Source: Candidatus Rifleibacteriota bacterium (GTDB lineage Bacteria; Muiribacteriota; Ozemobacteria; Ozemobacterales; Ozemobacteraceae). Taken from it: a stretch of DNA of 64,000 nucleotides. Made by a program: the position numbers and the translations under genes. The notes beneath the pieces are model-generated. The model worked only from the letters and a program-made list of their open reading frames with translations. It was not told where the DNA came from and did no database searches. Where the stretch lies: positions 62,001-126,000 of the forward strand of contig JAAYVD010000111.1 in the NCBI GenBank assembly GCA_012517355.1. The letters run 5' to 3'. Positions 26,141 to 34,310 of this stretch are shown here, in pieces (positions within the stretch are counted from its first letter, which is position 1; each line of letters begins with the position of its first letter).

Positions 26141-28228
26141 ATGTCGCCATCCCGCCGGTCCTTCCTTCCCCTCCTCGCCATCGTCCTGGGCCTGGCCGCC
26201 GCCCTCCCCCTGGCCGCCGGCGGCCCCGACCCGGAGACCGACCTGGTTCGTGCCGCCGGGCAGTTCGAGGCGATCTGGGCCCGGCACCTGGCCTGGCGGT
26301 TCCTGGCCGATCCGCGCGCCGCCGGCGACCTGCGCGGTCTCCTGGCCCGCCACCAGCCTCCCGTACGCGCCCTCATCGCCGCCCAATGGGCCGGATGCCG
26401 CCCCGCCGACCAGGCCCTGCGCGCCACCCACCGCGCCCACCGGCTGATCACCCGCCTCGCCCGCCTCGCCGCCGCCCTGCCGGCCGCCCGCCGCGGCCAG
26501 ACGCTGGCCCCCCTCCTTGCCCTGGCCGGGCAGGCCGACCGGGCCGCCCCCGAGAAATACGGATTCCTGCTCCTGCTCGACGTCCTGCGCACGCAGGAGC
26601 GCAGCGACCGCCTGCAGGACAGCCACGCCACCACCGCCCCGGAGACACAAGAAGAATCGGCCATCGCCGCCCTCCATGCCCGCCTGCGGGCCGAGGCGGG
26701 GAACCGCTCCCCCGACCGGGAGTTCCGCGACCTCCGCGCCTGGTTCCTCCAGCACTGCCGCAGCGTCGAACCGGCCCGCACCCCCGACGGCGCCCCCGTC
26801 TTCGTCATGGTCTTCGACCGCCGGCCGAACCGGGCGGCGGCCACCGGCCAGACCACCCGAACCGCCCATGGCCGCGCCCCTTCGGCTCCGCCCGCCGACG
26901 GACAGGCGAAAAGCCCCTTCCCACCCGGCTTCCTGTGGGGCGTTTCGACCTCCGGCTTCCAGTATGAAGGCGACAACCCCGAAAGCATCTGGACCTACCA
27001 CGAAAAGGCCGGCCGCACGAAGGAACCGATCCGCCGCGCCGCCGACGGGCTTCACCGCTTCGACGAGGACCTCGCCCTCGCCGCCGGCATGGGGTTGAAC
27101 GCCTTCCGCACCAGCATCGAATGGAGCCGGATCGAGCCCCGGCAGGGCCAGATCGACCCGGCCGGGGTGGCCTACTACCACCGGATGTTCGCCGGCATGC
27201 GCCGGCGCGGCCTGACCCCGGTCGTCACCCTGGTGCACTTCAGCTGGCCCCAGTGGCTCGAGCGCATCGGCGGCTGGAATTCCGAGGCGGGCGTCCGCGC
27301 CTTCATCCGGCACGTCGATTTCGTGTCGCGCGAGTTCGGCCGGGAGGTCGACTGGTGGCTGACCTTCAACGAGCCTCCGGTCGAGATCATCGCCGGCTAC
27401 GTCCTCGGCACCAACGCCCCCGGGTACAAGAACCCGCTCAGGGCCGTCGCCGTGTCGCGGGCCTGGGTGCGCTGCCACAAGCTCGCCTACCGGATCATCC
27501 ACGCCAACGACCCGGTGGCCCGCGTGTCCTGGAACAACTACACGGGCACCTACCAGTTCGGCAATCTCTTCCAGATCCACCTTTCGGTCGAGGGGATGAC
27601 CGACGCCCCGACCGCGCCGGCCACCCCCGGCGGCGGTGAGGCCTCGGGGGCGATGCAGGACGGCTCCGGCGAAGCCACCCAGGTCCAGCAGGAGATCGAG
27701 GATCACTGGCTCGCCGAGGAGGCCCGGACGGCCCGGGGCCGCCAGGATTCCACCCTCGATTTCATCGGGGTCGACTACTACGCCCGCTGGCGACTGCCGG
27801 GCGGGTTCACCGAGCCCCATCTCTGGGAGCCGCACCCCGAGGGCCTGTACGAGGTCATCAAGAACTACCACGCGTGGTTCAAGGTGCCCGTCCTGATCGT
27901 GGAGAACGGCATGGCGACCTGCAACCTCGCCCCCCGCGCCGACGGCTGGACGCGCGAAGCGTTCCTCGTCCAGCACGTCAAGCAGGTGCAGCGGGCGGTC
28001 CGGGACGGCATCCCCGTGCTCGGCTACATCCACTGGTCGATCACCGACAACTACGAGATGGGAAGCTACGATCCGCGCTTCGGCCTGTATTCGGTCGACT
28101 GCCGCAGCGAGGCCCTCACCCGCGTGCCGACGGCCGCCGCCGCGGTCTACCGGCGCCTCGTCGCCGCGGGCGGGGTGACCCCCGAGCTCGACGCCGCCTT
28201 CCCCGACCCCCGCCGCCACCGCCCCTGA
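26141..28228 (+). CDS. Exported family 1 glycoside hydrolase with extra N-terminal helical domain
   Basis: 695 aa. The signal peptide (SRRSFLPLLAIVLGLAAALP) is followed by about 240 residues of Ala/Arg-rich helices of unknown function. The GH1 (beta/alpha)8 barrel starts near KSPFPPGFLWGVSTSGFQYE (about residue 262). The acid/base is Glu411 in TFNEPPVEI and the nucleophile is Glu588 in LIVENGMA. The strand motif IEWSRIEP and the late IHWSITDNYEMGSY block are also typical. GH1 enzymes retain stereochemistry and hydrolyse beta-glucosides, beta-galactosides and similar compounds; specificity cannot be read here. An exported GH1 with a long N-terminal domain is unusual, as many are cytosolic. The ATG at 26141 has AGGAGG upstream and a promoter 31 bases before it. 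Confidence 0.93.
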   Translation: MSPSRRSFLPLLAIVLGLAAALPLAAGGPDPETDLVRAAGQFEAIWARHLAWRFLADPRAAGDLRGLLARHQPPVRALIAAQWAGCRPADQALRATHRAHRLITRLARLAAALPAARRGQTLAPLLALAGQADRAAPEKYGFLLLLDVLRTQERSDRLQDSHATTAPETQEESAIAALHARLRAEAGNRSPDREFRDLRAWFLQHCRSVEPARTPDGAPVFVMVFDRRPNRAAATGQTTRTAHGRAPSAPPADGQAKSPFPPGFLWGVSTSGFQYEGDNPESIWTYHEKAGRTKEPIRRAADGLHRFDEDLALAAGMGLNAFRTSIEWSRIEPRQGQIDPAGVAYYHRMFAGMRRRGLTPVVTLVHFSWPQWLERIGGWNSEAGVRAFIRHVDFVSREFGREVDWWLTFNEPPVEIIAGYVLGTNAPGYKNPLRAVAVSRAWVRCHKLAYRIIHANDPVARVSWNNYTGTYQFGNLFQIHLSVEGMTDAPTAPATPGGGEASGAMQDGSGEATQVQQEIEDHWLAEEARTARGRQDSTLDFIGVDYYARWRLPGGFTEPHLWEPHPEGLYEVIKNYHAWFKVPVLIVENGMATCNLAPRADGWTREAFLVQHVKQVQRAVRDGIPVLGYIHWSITDNYEMGSYDPRFGLYSVDCRSEALTRVPTAAAAVYRRLVAAGGVTPELDAAFPDPRRHRP

Positions 28229-28477
28229 GGAGAACCTACTCGACCCCGGTCCCATCGGCCGGGGAATGCTCCCCTGCCCTGTCAGCGACACTGTGGGCGA
28301 CCGTCTTGCCCCGGGGGGGCGTTTGTGGGAAAATGACGGCAGGAAGACCACCCATGGAGGTTCCATGGAGACCCGGTCGCCCGGCAACAGAGGATTCAAA
28401 GTCTCCACCCAGCAGGAATCCCCCTGAGGGATCCCTCGTCCAGGGTCCGCCCGTTCCGTCCGTTCATCGATCTTCGC

Positions 28478-28567
28478 GGACGGCCCCTTGGCGATGCGTG
28501 AATCGGGCCTTTCGCGCCGCCATCGGTGGCGGCAGTGGGGCACTTCCGACATCGTGTCGGTCGGGGC
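28478..28567 (+). repeat. Family A palindromic repeat, copy A4 (upstream of kinase gene)
   Basis: Near-consensus copy. Core hairpin GCCGCC-ATCGGT-GGCGGC (28516-28533) and third stem CCGACA-TCG-TGTCGG (28546-28560). It ends 39 bases before the hybrid kinase start, so it probably lies in its leader or promoter. The rest of the 28229-28606 gap shows no gene. Confidence 0.85.
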
Positions 28568-28606
28568 GGGGCGGCAGTCCTGTGGTCGGCGGAGGAATGG
28601 CTCGGC

Positions 28607-31003
28607 ATGAACATCAAAAACCAGCTCCTGCGGATGAATCGGCGGTCGGTCGGGGTGGCCTTCGCCCTGATCATGCTCGTGGTCATGTGCCAGAACCTGT
28701 TGACCATCTGGTCGTTGCTCTGGGGAGACCTGTATGGCAAGGCCCGGATCATCGCCAACCAGTGCGCCGGCGCCCTCGAGCGGTGCGATGCGGAGGGGGC
28801 CCAGGCAACTCTCTCCGCCCTGCAGGACATCCGAAACGTGACCGGCGCCTGGATCGTCGGGCCGGGCGGGGAAACACTGGCCCGTTTTCCCGCCGGCGGC
28901 CTTCCGCTGCCCCCTCCCGTCAAAAATCCCCTGAAGGCGGGATTGTCGCCTGACTGGACCTCCCTGACCCTCGTCGAGCCGGTGGGACAGGACGGCGGAA
29001 CTCTCGGCGCCATCATCCTGCAGGCGAACACCCGGCCCTACCTGGCCTGGCTCGGCCTCAACGGGATCATCCTGGCCACCATCGGGGTGATCGGCATCTT
29101 CGTCGCCTCGATCCTGTTCTCCCGCTTCCAACGCACCATTTCCGGCCCCATCTCCCACCTGGTGGAGACCATGCAGGTGGTGTCGCGCGACAAGGATTAT
29201 TCGCACCGGGTGCCGGTCACCGGCCAGGAGGAACTGGCGATCCTCGCCCGCCGGTTCAACGAGATGCTCGAGACCACCCAGAGCTGGAACCACGAGATCC
29301 TGGCCCACCGCCAGAACCTCGAACGCATGGTTGTGGAGCGGACCCAGCAATGGCAGGAGGCCAACCAGAGCCTGGCCGGCGAATTGGAGGTCCGTCGCCG
29401 GACGGAAGAGGAACTCCGCCGCAAGAGCAACGAACTGGGAAAGGTGTCCGAAGACCTGCGACGCGCCCTCTCCGCGGAAAAGCGGTTCCTGGCCACCATG
29501 AGCCACGAGATGCGCACCCCCCTCAACGCGGTGATCGGGTTTCTCGAAGTGCTGCTGACCACCACGCTTGACGAGCACCAGCGCAAGCTGGTGGCGGCGG
29601 TCCGGTCGAGTTCCCAGCATCTTCTCGCCCTGATCTGCGACGTTCTCGACGTCAGCAAGATCGATTCCGGCCAGATGCAGCTGTTTCTCGAGCCGATCGA
29701 CCTCGGGAAGGTGCTGCAGGAATGCGCCACCCTCGTCGGTTCCCGGATCAAGCCGGGGGTCCGGTTCCGCTACGAGGTGCCCCCCTTCCCGTTCTCGGTG
29801 CGGGGGGATGCCCTGCGTCTGAAGCAGGTCTTTCTGAACCTCCTGGGCAACGCCGCCAAGTTCACCGACCAGGGGGAGATCGCCCTCACCCTGGTCGCCC
29901 AAAACGACCTGCCCGACCACCGGGTGGCCCTGGCCATCCGCGTGACCGACACGGGCATCGGCATCCCCGAGGAGGAGATTCCCAAACTGTTCCAGCCGTT
30001 CCGACAACTCAACTCGTCGAAGTACGAAGGCACGGGGCTGGGTCTGTACATTTCCGCCGCCCTGGTCCGCATGATGGGGGGAACGCTCGAACTGCAGAGC
30101 CGGGAAGGCGTGGGAACAACCATCACCGCGTCACTGGTCCTGGAGAAGGGGCCTCCCCTCCAGGTCGACCGTCCCCCGACGAGCCTTCCCGCCGACCTGG
30201 CCGACCTCACCCGGCTCCGGATCCTCATCGTCGAGGACCTCGAGCTCAACGTGCTGGTGCTGAAGGAGTTGCTGGCCACCTTTTTCCACATCACCGCCCC
30301 CACGGTGGCCAACAACGGAGAGCAAGCCCTCGACCTGCTCGGGAAGGAATCCTTCGACCTGGTCTTCATGGACGTCCAGATGCCGGTGATGGACGGCATC
30401 ACCGCCACGCGGGAGATCCGTCGCCGGGGCTTGCAGGTTCCGATCATCGCGATGTCGGCCCACGCCTTTCTCGACGAGATCGACCAGGCCCGGCAGGCGG
30501 GCATGACCGACTACCTGACCAAGCCCGCGCAGAAAGAGAAACTGGCGAGCCTGTTCCGGACCCTGTTCCCCGCCCCCGCCCCCGCCCCAGCCGCCTCAGC
30601 CCCAGCCGCCGCCGGAGCGGAAGCCGGCCCACCCCGCCTGAAAGACCGGATCTTCCGACAGTTTCTGGGAACGTTCGGAAACCAGCAGACCGCCGAGCGG
30701 CTGCTCAGGCTGTCGGTCGAGTCGCTCCAGGCCTGCGCCGGGGCCCTCGAGGCGGGGCTGCGGGACGGGAACCCCAAGGCCCTCGAAGGCACCCTGCACA
30801 AACTGCACGGGGCGCTGCTGAACTGCGGCATCGGAGACCTTGCCGAGACCACCGCCGAGCTCCACGCCCTGGCCAGAGCCCGGCAGATGGGGGAATTGCA
30901 AGCCAGACTTCCCGCCCTCATGACCCACTTCGCCGACCTGCCCGGCGGCAACGCTGAACCATCGTCTGTTCCCGGGCCGGGAACCGCCATCACCGCCGGG
31001 TGA
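28607..31003 (+). CDS. Hybrid sensor histidine kinase with receiver and HPt domains
   Basis: 798 aa inner-membrane protein. One transmembrane helix (about residues 14-36), a periplasmic sensor of about 115 residues without a recognised fold, a second helix (about 155-178), HAMP linker and long coiled coil (about 240-300) precede the kinase core. HisKA has His300 in TMSHEMRTPLNAVIGF. The GHKL domain has LLGNAAKFTDQG, VTDTGIGIP and GTGLGLYIS. The receiver carries Asp589 in FMDVQMPVMDG. A Pro/Ala-rich linker leads to an HPt domain with His731 in LHKLHGALLNCG. This is a complete His-Asp-His relay; the final Asp acceptor is not identified. GGAGG lies 11 bases before the ATG. Confidence 0.93.
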   Translation: MNIKNQLLRMNRRSVGVAFALIMLVVMCQNLLTIWSLLWGDLYGKARIIANQCAGALERCDAEGAQATLSALQDIRNVTGAWIVGPGGETLARFPAGGLPLPPPVKNPLKAGLSPDWTSLTLVEPVGQDGGTLGAIILQANTRPYLAWLGLNGIILATIGVIGIFVASILFSRFQRTISGPISHLVETMQVVSRDKDYSHRVPVTGQEELAILARRFNEMLETTQSWNHEILAHRQNLERMVVERTQQWQEANQSLAGELEVRRRTEEELRRKSNELGKVSEDLRRALSAEKRFLATMSHEMRTPLNAVIGFLEVLLTTTLDEHQRKLVAAVRSSSQHLLALICDVLDVSKIDSGQMQLFLEPIDLGKVLQECATLVGSRIKPGVRFRYEVPPFPFSVRGDALRLKQVFLNLLGNAAKFTDQGEIALTLVAQNDLPDHRVALAIRVTDTGIGIPEEEIPKLFQPFRQLNSSKYEGTGLGLYISAALVRMMGGTLELQSREGVGTTITASLVLEKGPPLQVDRPPTSLPADLADLTRLRILIVEDLELNVLVLKELLATFFHITAPTVANNGEQALDLLGKESFDLVFMDVQMPVMDGITATREIRRRGLQVPIIAMSAHAFLDEIDQARQAGMTDYLTKPAQKEKLASLFRTLFPAPAPAPAASAPAAAGAEAGPPRLKDRIFRQFLGTFGNQQTAERLLRLSVESLQACAGALEAGLRDGNPKALEGTLHKLHGALLNCGIGDLAETTAELHALARARQMGELQARLPALMTHFADLPGGNAEPSSVPGPGTAITAG

Positions 31004-31123
31004 ACCGGCAACCCTGCCGCGGGCCGCAGGGAAGGGAGGACGGCCGACACGGGGCAGGCAAAGCTCTCTTGTTGCCCACCTCCGGCGACGCGAAGGGCCC
31101 GTTCCGCCCCGGGCAGGCGCCCG

Positions 31124-33232
31124 TCAGACCTTCATCGCGGGGAGGATCCCGGTGCTGCCCCGGGTGATGGCGACCGCGAGCAGGCTGAGGTCGTCGGAGG
31201 GCTCCACCTCATGTGAGAAGGCCAGCACGGTGGCCACCACGCGGTCGATGAACCCCTGCAGGGTCTCCTCGGCCGCTTCGTATTCCTCCAGCATCTTCTG
31301 CAACCGGGGAACCCCGAAGAACTCCCCTGCGGGGCTGCGGGAGTCAGTCACCCCGTCGGAGTAGAAGAGGAACACGTCGCCGGCCTGGAAGGGAACGAAC
31401 GTGGGCCGATAGGTTTCGCGGGCGTTGAGGCCGATGGGGGCCTGTCCCGTTTCGATGAGCGAACAGGCGCCGGTCGATCCGTGCCGGTGCAGGGGGTAGG
31501 TGTGGCCACAGTTGATCAACTCGAGGCCGCGCCGCCGCTGGTCGAACCGGGCGAAATGCAGGCTGAGGAACCGTTCAAGCTTCTCGAGGTTGGGGGTCAT
31601 CTCCGCATGGACGCGGCCGACCACCTCCTCGAGGGCGGGCAGCTGTCCCGGCAGCCGCTGCGCGGTCAGGCGCAGGAGGGAGCGCTGGAACTGGCTCTTG
31701 GCCGCCGCGCCGACCAGGGCGGCGGGGATCCCCTTTCCCATGACGTCCCCGAACAGCAGGTCGAACGTGGTGCGGCGGTGGACGAAGAAGTCGTAGAAGT
31801 CGCCGTCGATGCCGAGCGTGGGGATGGTGGTGGCCGCCACCTTGGCCCAGCCGAGCTTGCGGGGCGGGGTACCGAGCAGCAGGATTTTCTGGATCTCGAA
31901 CCCGGTCCGGATCTCCAATTGCCGGGCCTCGGCCAGCTCGCGGGCAAGTCGCTCCAGCTCTTCGTTGGCGGTCTGCAACTGGATGGTGCGATCCCTGACC
32001 CGTCGCTCGAGCTCGGCGTTCATCTGCAGGATCTGCTCACTGGCCCGCTTGCGGTCGGTGATGTCGGCCACGAGGCCGGCATACTGCGTGATGACCCCGT
32101 CCGGTCCGCGGTGGACGACAGGGGTGTTGCGGACCCAGCGCGTCTCGCCACACTTGTGCAGGAGCCGGTGTTCGACCGGCTGGATGGTGCGGCCGGCCAG
32201 GACATTCTGAGCATGGGCCAGCACCTCGTCCCGGTCTTCCGGGTGTACCATCTTGATCCACAGCAGGGGATCGGCGTGGAGTTCCTCCGGGCTGTAGCCG
32301 GTCACCGTCAGGCAACCGGCCCCGTGGGAGGTCTGGACCGGCTTCCCCCTCTCCAGGTGGACGGTGAAGATATAGCTGGTCAGCGACTCCACCATCCGCT
32401 GGAAACGGAGATCGCTCTGCCGCAACTGTTCCTCGGTCGCCCGCAGGGCGGTGCAATCCTGGAACACCATCACCACTCCCGTGATCTGGCTGCCGTGCCG
32501 GAGGGGGGCGGCCACCACCTCGACCGGAAGTGGGGTTCCCGGGCGGCTGGTGAAGAAGGTGCAGAGGTGCAGGCTGCGGCCGGTGCGGGCGACATCCAGG
32601 ATGGGGCAGGCGGTGTCGGCCGGCGCCGGGCCGGACAATCCCCCGCGGTGGAACGCCAGGTGCCACAGCTGGCCGAGCAGTTCGCCATGAGCGAACCCCA
32701 ACAGGGTCTCCGCCGCCGCGTTCAGGAAGGTCACCTTCCCCTCGCGGTCGAAGCTGACCACGCCTTCCTCGATCGATTCGAGGATCTGGTCGTGCTGATG
32801 CCGCATGCGATCGAGGGTTTCCTCGACCGACTTGCGTTCGGTCAAATCGAGGAAGCATTCGACCAGGTAGCACACCCCACCGACCCGGCATTCCGAAACG
32901 CTCTTGAGGATGGGAATGCGCTCCCCGCGTGGGGTGATCAGAATCCGCTCCGAGCGGTCGACCGACTGGCCCAGGTCGGTGATCGGGCAGCAGCCCATCT
33001 CGGTCGGGCAGATGAACTGATGGCACCGGCGGCCGACCAGCTCGCTTTTGGCGATGCCGATCAGGTCGAGGGCCAGGCGGTTGGCCTCGACGATGACGTG
33101 GGAATCGCGGTGGATGATGACGATGCCCATGTGGGCGGCATCCATGATGGCCCGCATGGCTCCGTCGGTTTCGATGCTGGCGGCGACTTTCTCCCAGACC
33201 GCCCCCGGCAGATGGTTTCCCCCCGTTTCCAC
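31124..33232 (-). CDS. Multi-PAS SpoIIE-type Ser/Thr phosphatase
   Basis: 702 aa, soluble. Three PAS-type sensor regions in a row (about residues 25-145, 150-275 and 280-420) are joined by helical linkers. The first has a Cys-rich insert CHQFICPTEMGCCP, seen in some PAS domains and possibly metal-binding. A coiled coil (about 420-465) leads to the PP2C/SpoIIE domain, with metal ligands in GIDGDFYDFF and LLFGDVMGKG and the late FYSDGVTDSRS and EPSDDLSLLAV motifs. SpoIIE-type phosphatases dephosphorylate STAS antagonists. The GTG at 33232, with AAAGGA nine bases upstream, was preferred over an in-frame codon 66 bases earlier that lacks a ribosome site. It converges with the hybrid kinase gene. 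Confidence 0.92.
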   Translation of the reverse strand: METGGNHLPGAVWEKVAASIETDGAMRAIMDAAHMGIVIIHRDSHVIVEANRLALDLIGIAKSELVGRRCHQFICPTEMGCCPITDLGQSVDRSERILITPRGERIPILKSVSECRVGGVCYLVECFLDLTERKSVEETLDRMRHQHDQILESIEEGVVSFDREGKVTFLNAAAETLLGFAHGELLGQLWHLAFHRGGLSGPAPADTACPILDVARTGRSLHLCTFFTSRPGTPLPVEVVAAPLRHGSQITGVVMVFQDCTALRATEEQLRQSDLRFQRMVESLTSYIFTVHLERGKPVQTSHGAGCLTVTGYSPEELHADPLLWIKMVHPEDRDEVLAHAQNVLAGRTIQPVEHRLLHKCGETRWVRNTPVVHRGPDGVITQYAGLVADITDRKRASEQILQMNAELERRVRDRTIQLQTANEELERLARELAEARQLEIRTGFEIQKILLLGTPPRKLGWAKVAATTIPTLGIDGDFYDFFVHRRTTFDLLFGDVMGKGIPAALVGAAAKSQFQRSLLRLTAQRLPGQLPALEEVVGRVHAEMTPNLEKLERFLSLHFARFDQRRRGLELINCGHTYPLHRHGSTGACSLIETGQAPIGLNARETYRPTFVPFQAGDVFLFYSDGVTDSRSPAGEFFGVPRLQKMLEEYEAAEETLQGFIDRVVATVLAFSHEVEPSDDLSLLAVAITRGSTGILPAMKV

Positions 33233-33377
33233 GTTGTGCTTTCCTTTCGGAAGCCTCCCCGAGCGCAGTACAAACCGGATCCCACCCACCCGCCCCACGT
33301 GGTGGAGCCGGGGTCGGTGCGGGTATCGGGATCAGGATCGAGGCCCAAAAGATCTCTCTGGAACTGCTTCTACTACG

Positions 33378-33406
33378 ATTGTATTCGGGAAACCAGGGAA
33401 AGACAA
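33378..33406 (-). promoter_or_regulatory. Candidate sigma70 promoter of the SpoIIE-type gene
   Basis: On the minus strand TTGTCT (33406-33401, 4/6), 17-base spacer, TACAAT (33383-33378, 5/6), about 145 bases upstream of the GTG. The rest of the 33233-33657 gap has no recognisable gene or repeat. Confidence 0.5.
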
Positions 33407-33657
33407 GCCCCCTTCCCCTCTGGCTTCCTGGGGAAGGAATGCCGTTTCCGCCGGGGGCCGGGCGGTCGAGACTCCATCGCCGGAGCCACCCGGAGGTTGG
33501 CCGGAGGGTGATCCCGAACCCGCCCCGTGCTCATCTGTGTTCCGGCGTGATTCGACCCGTTGTCCGCCGGCCAACCGGTGGAGTCCCGGAATGGATGCCT
33601 CCTCCCCGGGGGAAGGGTCGGGAGGGACGGGAAGAACCCGTGCGGACCGGCCGGGGC

Positions 33658-34152
33658 TCAGAACCCGATCGGTTCGGAAGAACTGGCGGGCGGGGGCACC
33701 CGCCCTTCGGCCACCGCTTTGATGGCTTCCTTCACCTCGTCGAGGGTGATGCCCGTTCCCATACCGGTCGGGGCATGGTCGCGCCCCAGCGGCCACCACC
33801 CCTGCACGAGGTTGTTCACCTCGTAGCGGTCATCCCCGGCCTTCTTCAGGAACAGCACGCCCTGTTGCCGGGGGGCGAAGACCACCTCGTCCTCGAACCC
33901 GCCGAGGGTGGCCACGGTCAATTCGACGCCGGGTTTGACCCCGCCTTTCAGCACCTCGGCGACCACCAGGACATTCTCGACGGTGGACAGTCCTTCGGGA
34001 GTCTTGCCGGTCTCGGAACTCCGCTTGAGGGAGGCCAGGACGATCAGGTCGGAACCGGCCACCAGGTCGGTCAGGGAAAGGGTCTGGATCATCGCGTGGA
34101 TTCCTCCGCACAGGATCAGGGTCAGGACGAGGGCGCTCAGGATGCGTCGCAT
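33658..34152 (-). CDS. Unknown small secreted protein
   Basis: 164 aa. The signal peptide MRRILSALVLTLILCGGIHA is well formed with an Ala at the likely cleavage site. The mature part begins MIQTLSLTDLVAGSDLIVLA and is beta-rich, with VENVLVVAEVLKGGVKPG and FAPRQQGVLFLKKAGD. This pattern resembles small exported proteins annotated only as hypothetical, and I assign no function. The start ATG at 34152 has a strong AAGGAGG, which decides against an in-frame codon further upstream. It stands divergent from the fused glycosyltransferase gene. Confidence 0.85.
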   Translation of the reverse strand: MRRILSALVLTLILCGGIHAMIQTLSLTDLVAGSDLIVLASLKRSSETGKTPEGLSTVENVLVVAEVLKGGVKPGVELTVATLGGFEDEVVFAPRQQGVLFLKKAGDDRYEVNNLVQGWWPLGRDHAPTGMGTGITLDEVKEAIKAVAEGRVPPPASSSEPIGF

Positions 34153-34310
34153 GGGGGGGGGACCTCCTTGGTGGCGGGACGGGATTGCCGCCGGTCGGGC
34201 TTTTCCGGAAAAACGCCGGGGAACGGGAATAGATTGCAATTTTCCGGGAATTATCTACCATGGTGCGGGTGGGAGGGGCAAATCCAGGCCCGGTCCCGTC
34301 TGCCATCCGG

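Noticed and set aside
25949-30007. Minus-strand frame of more than 1300 codons across the GH1 and hybrid kinase genes
   Set aside because: It crosses two well-supported plus-strand genes and an intergenic repeat. Composition is typical of an antisense shadow.
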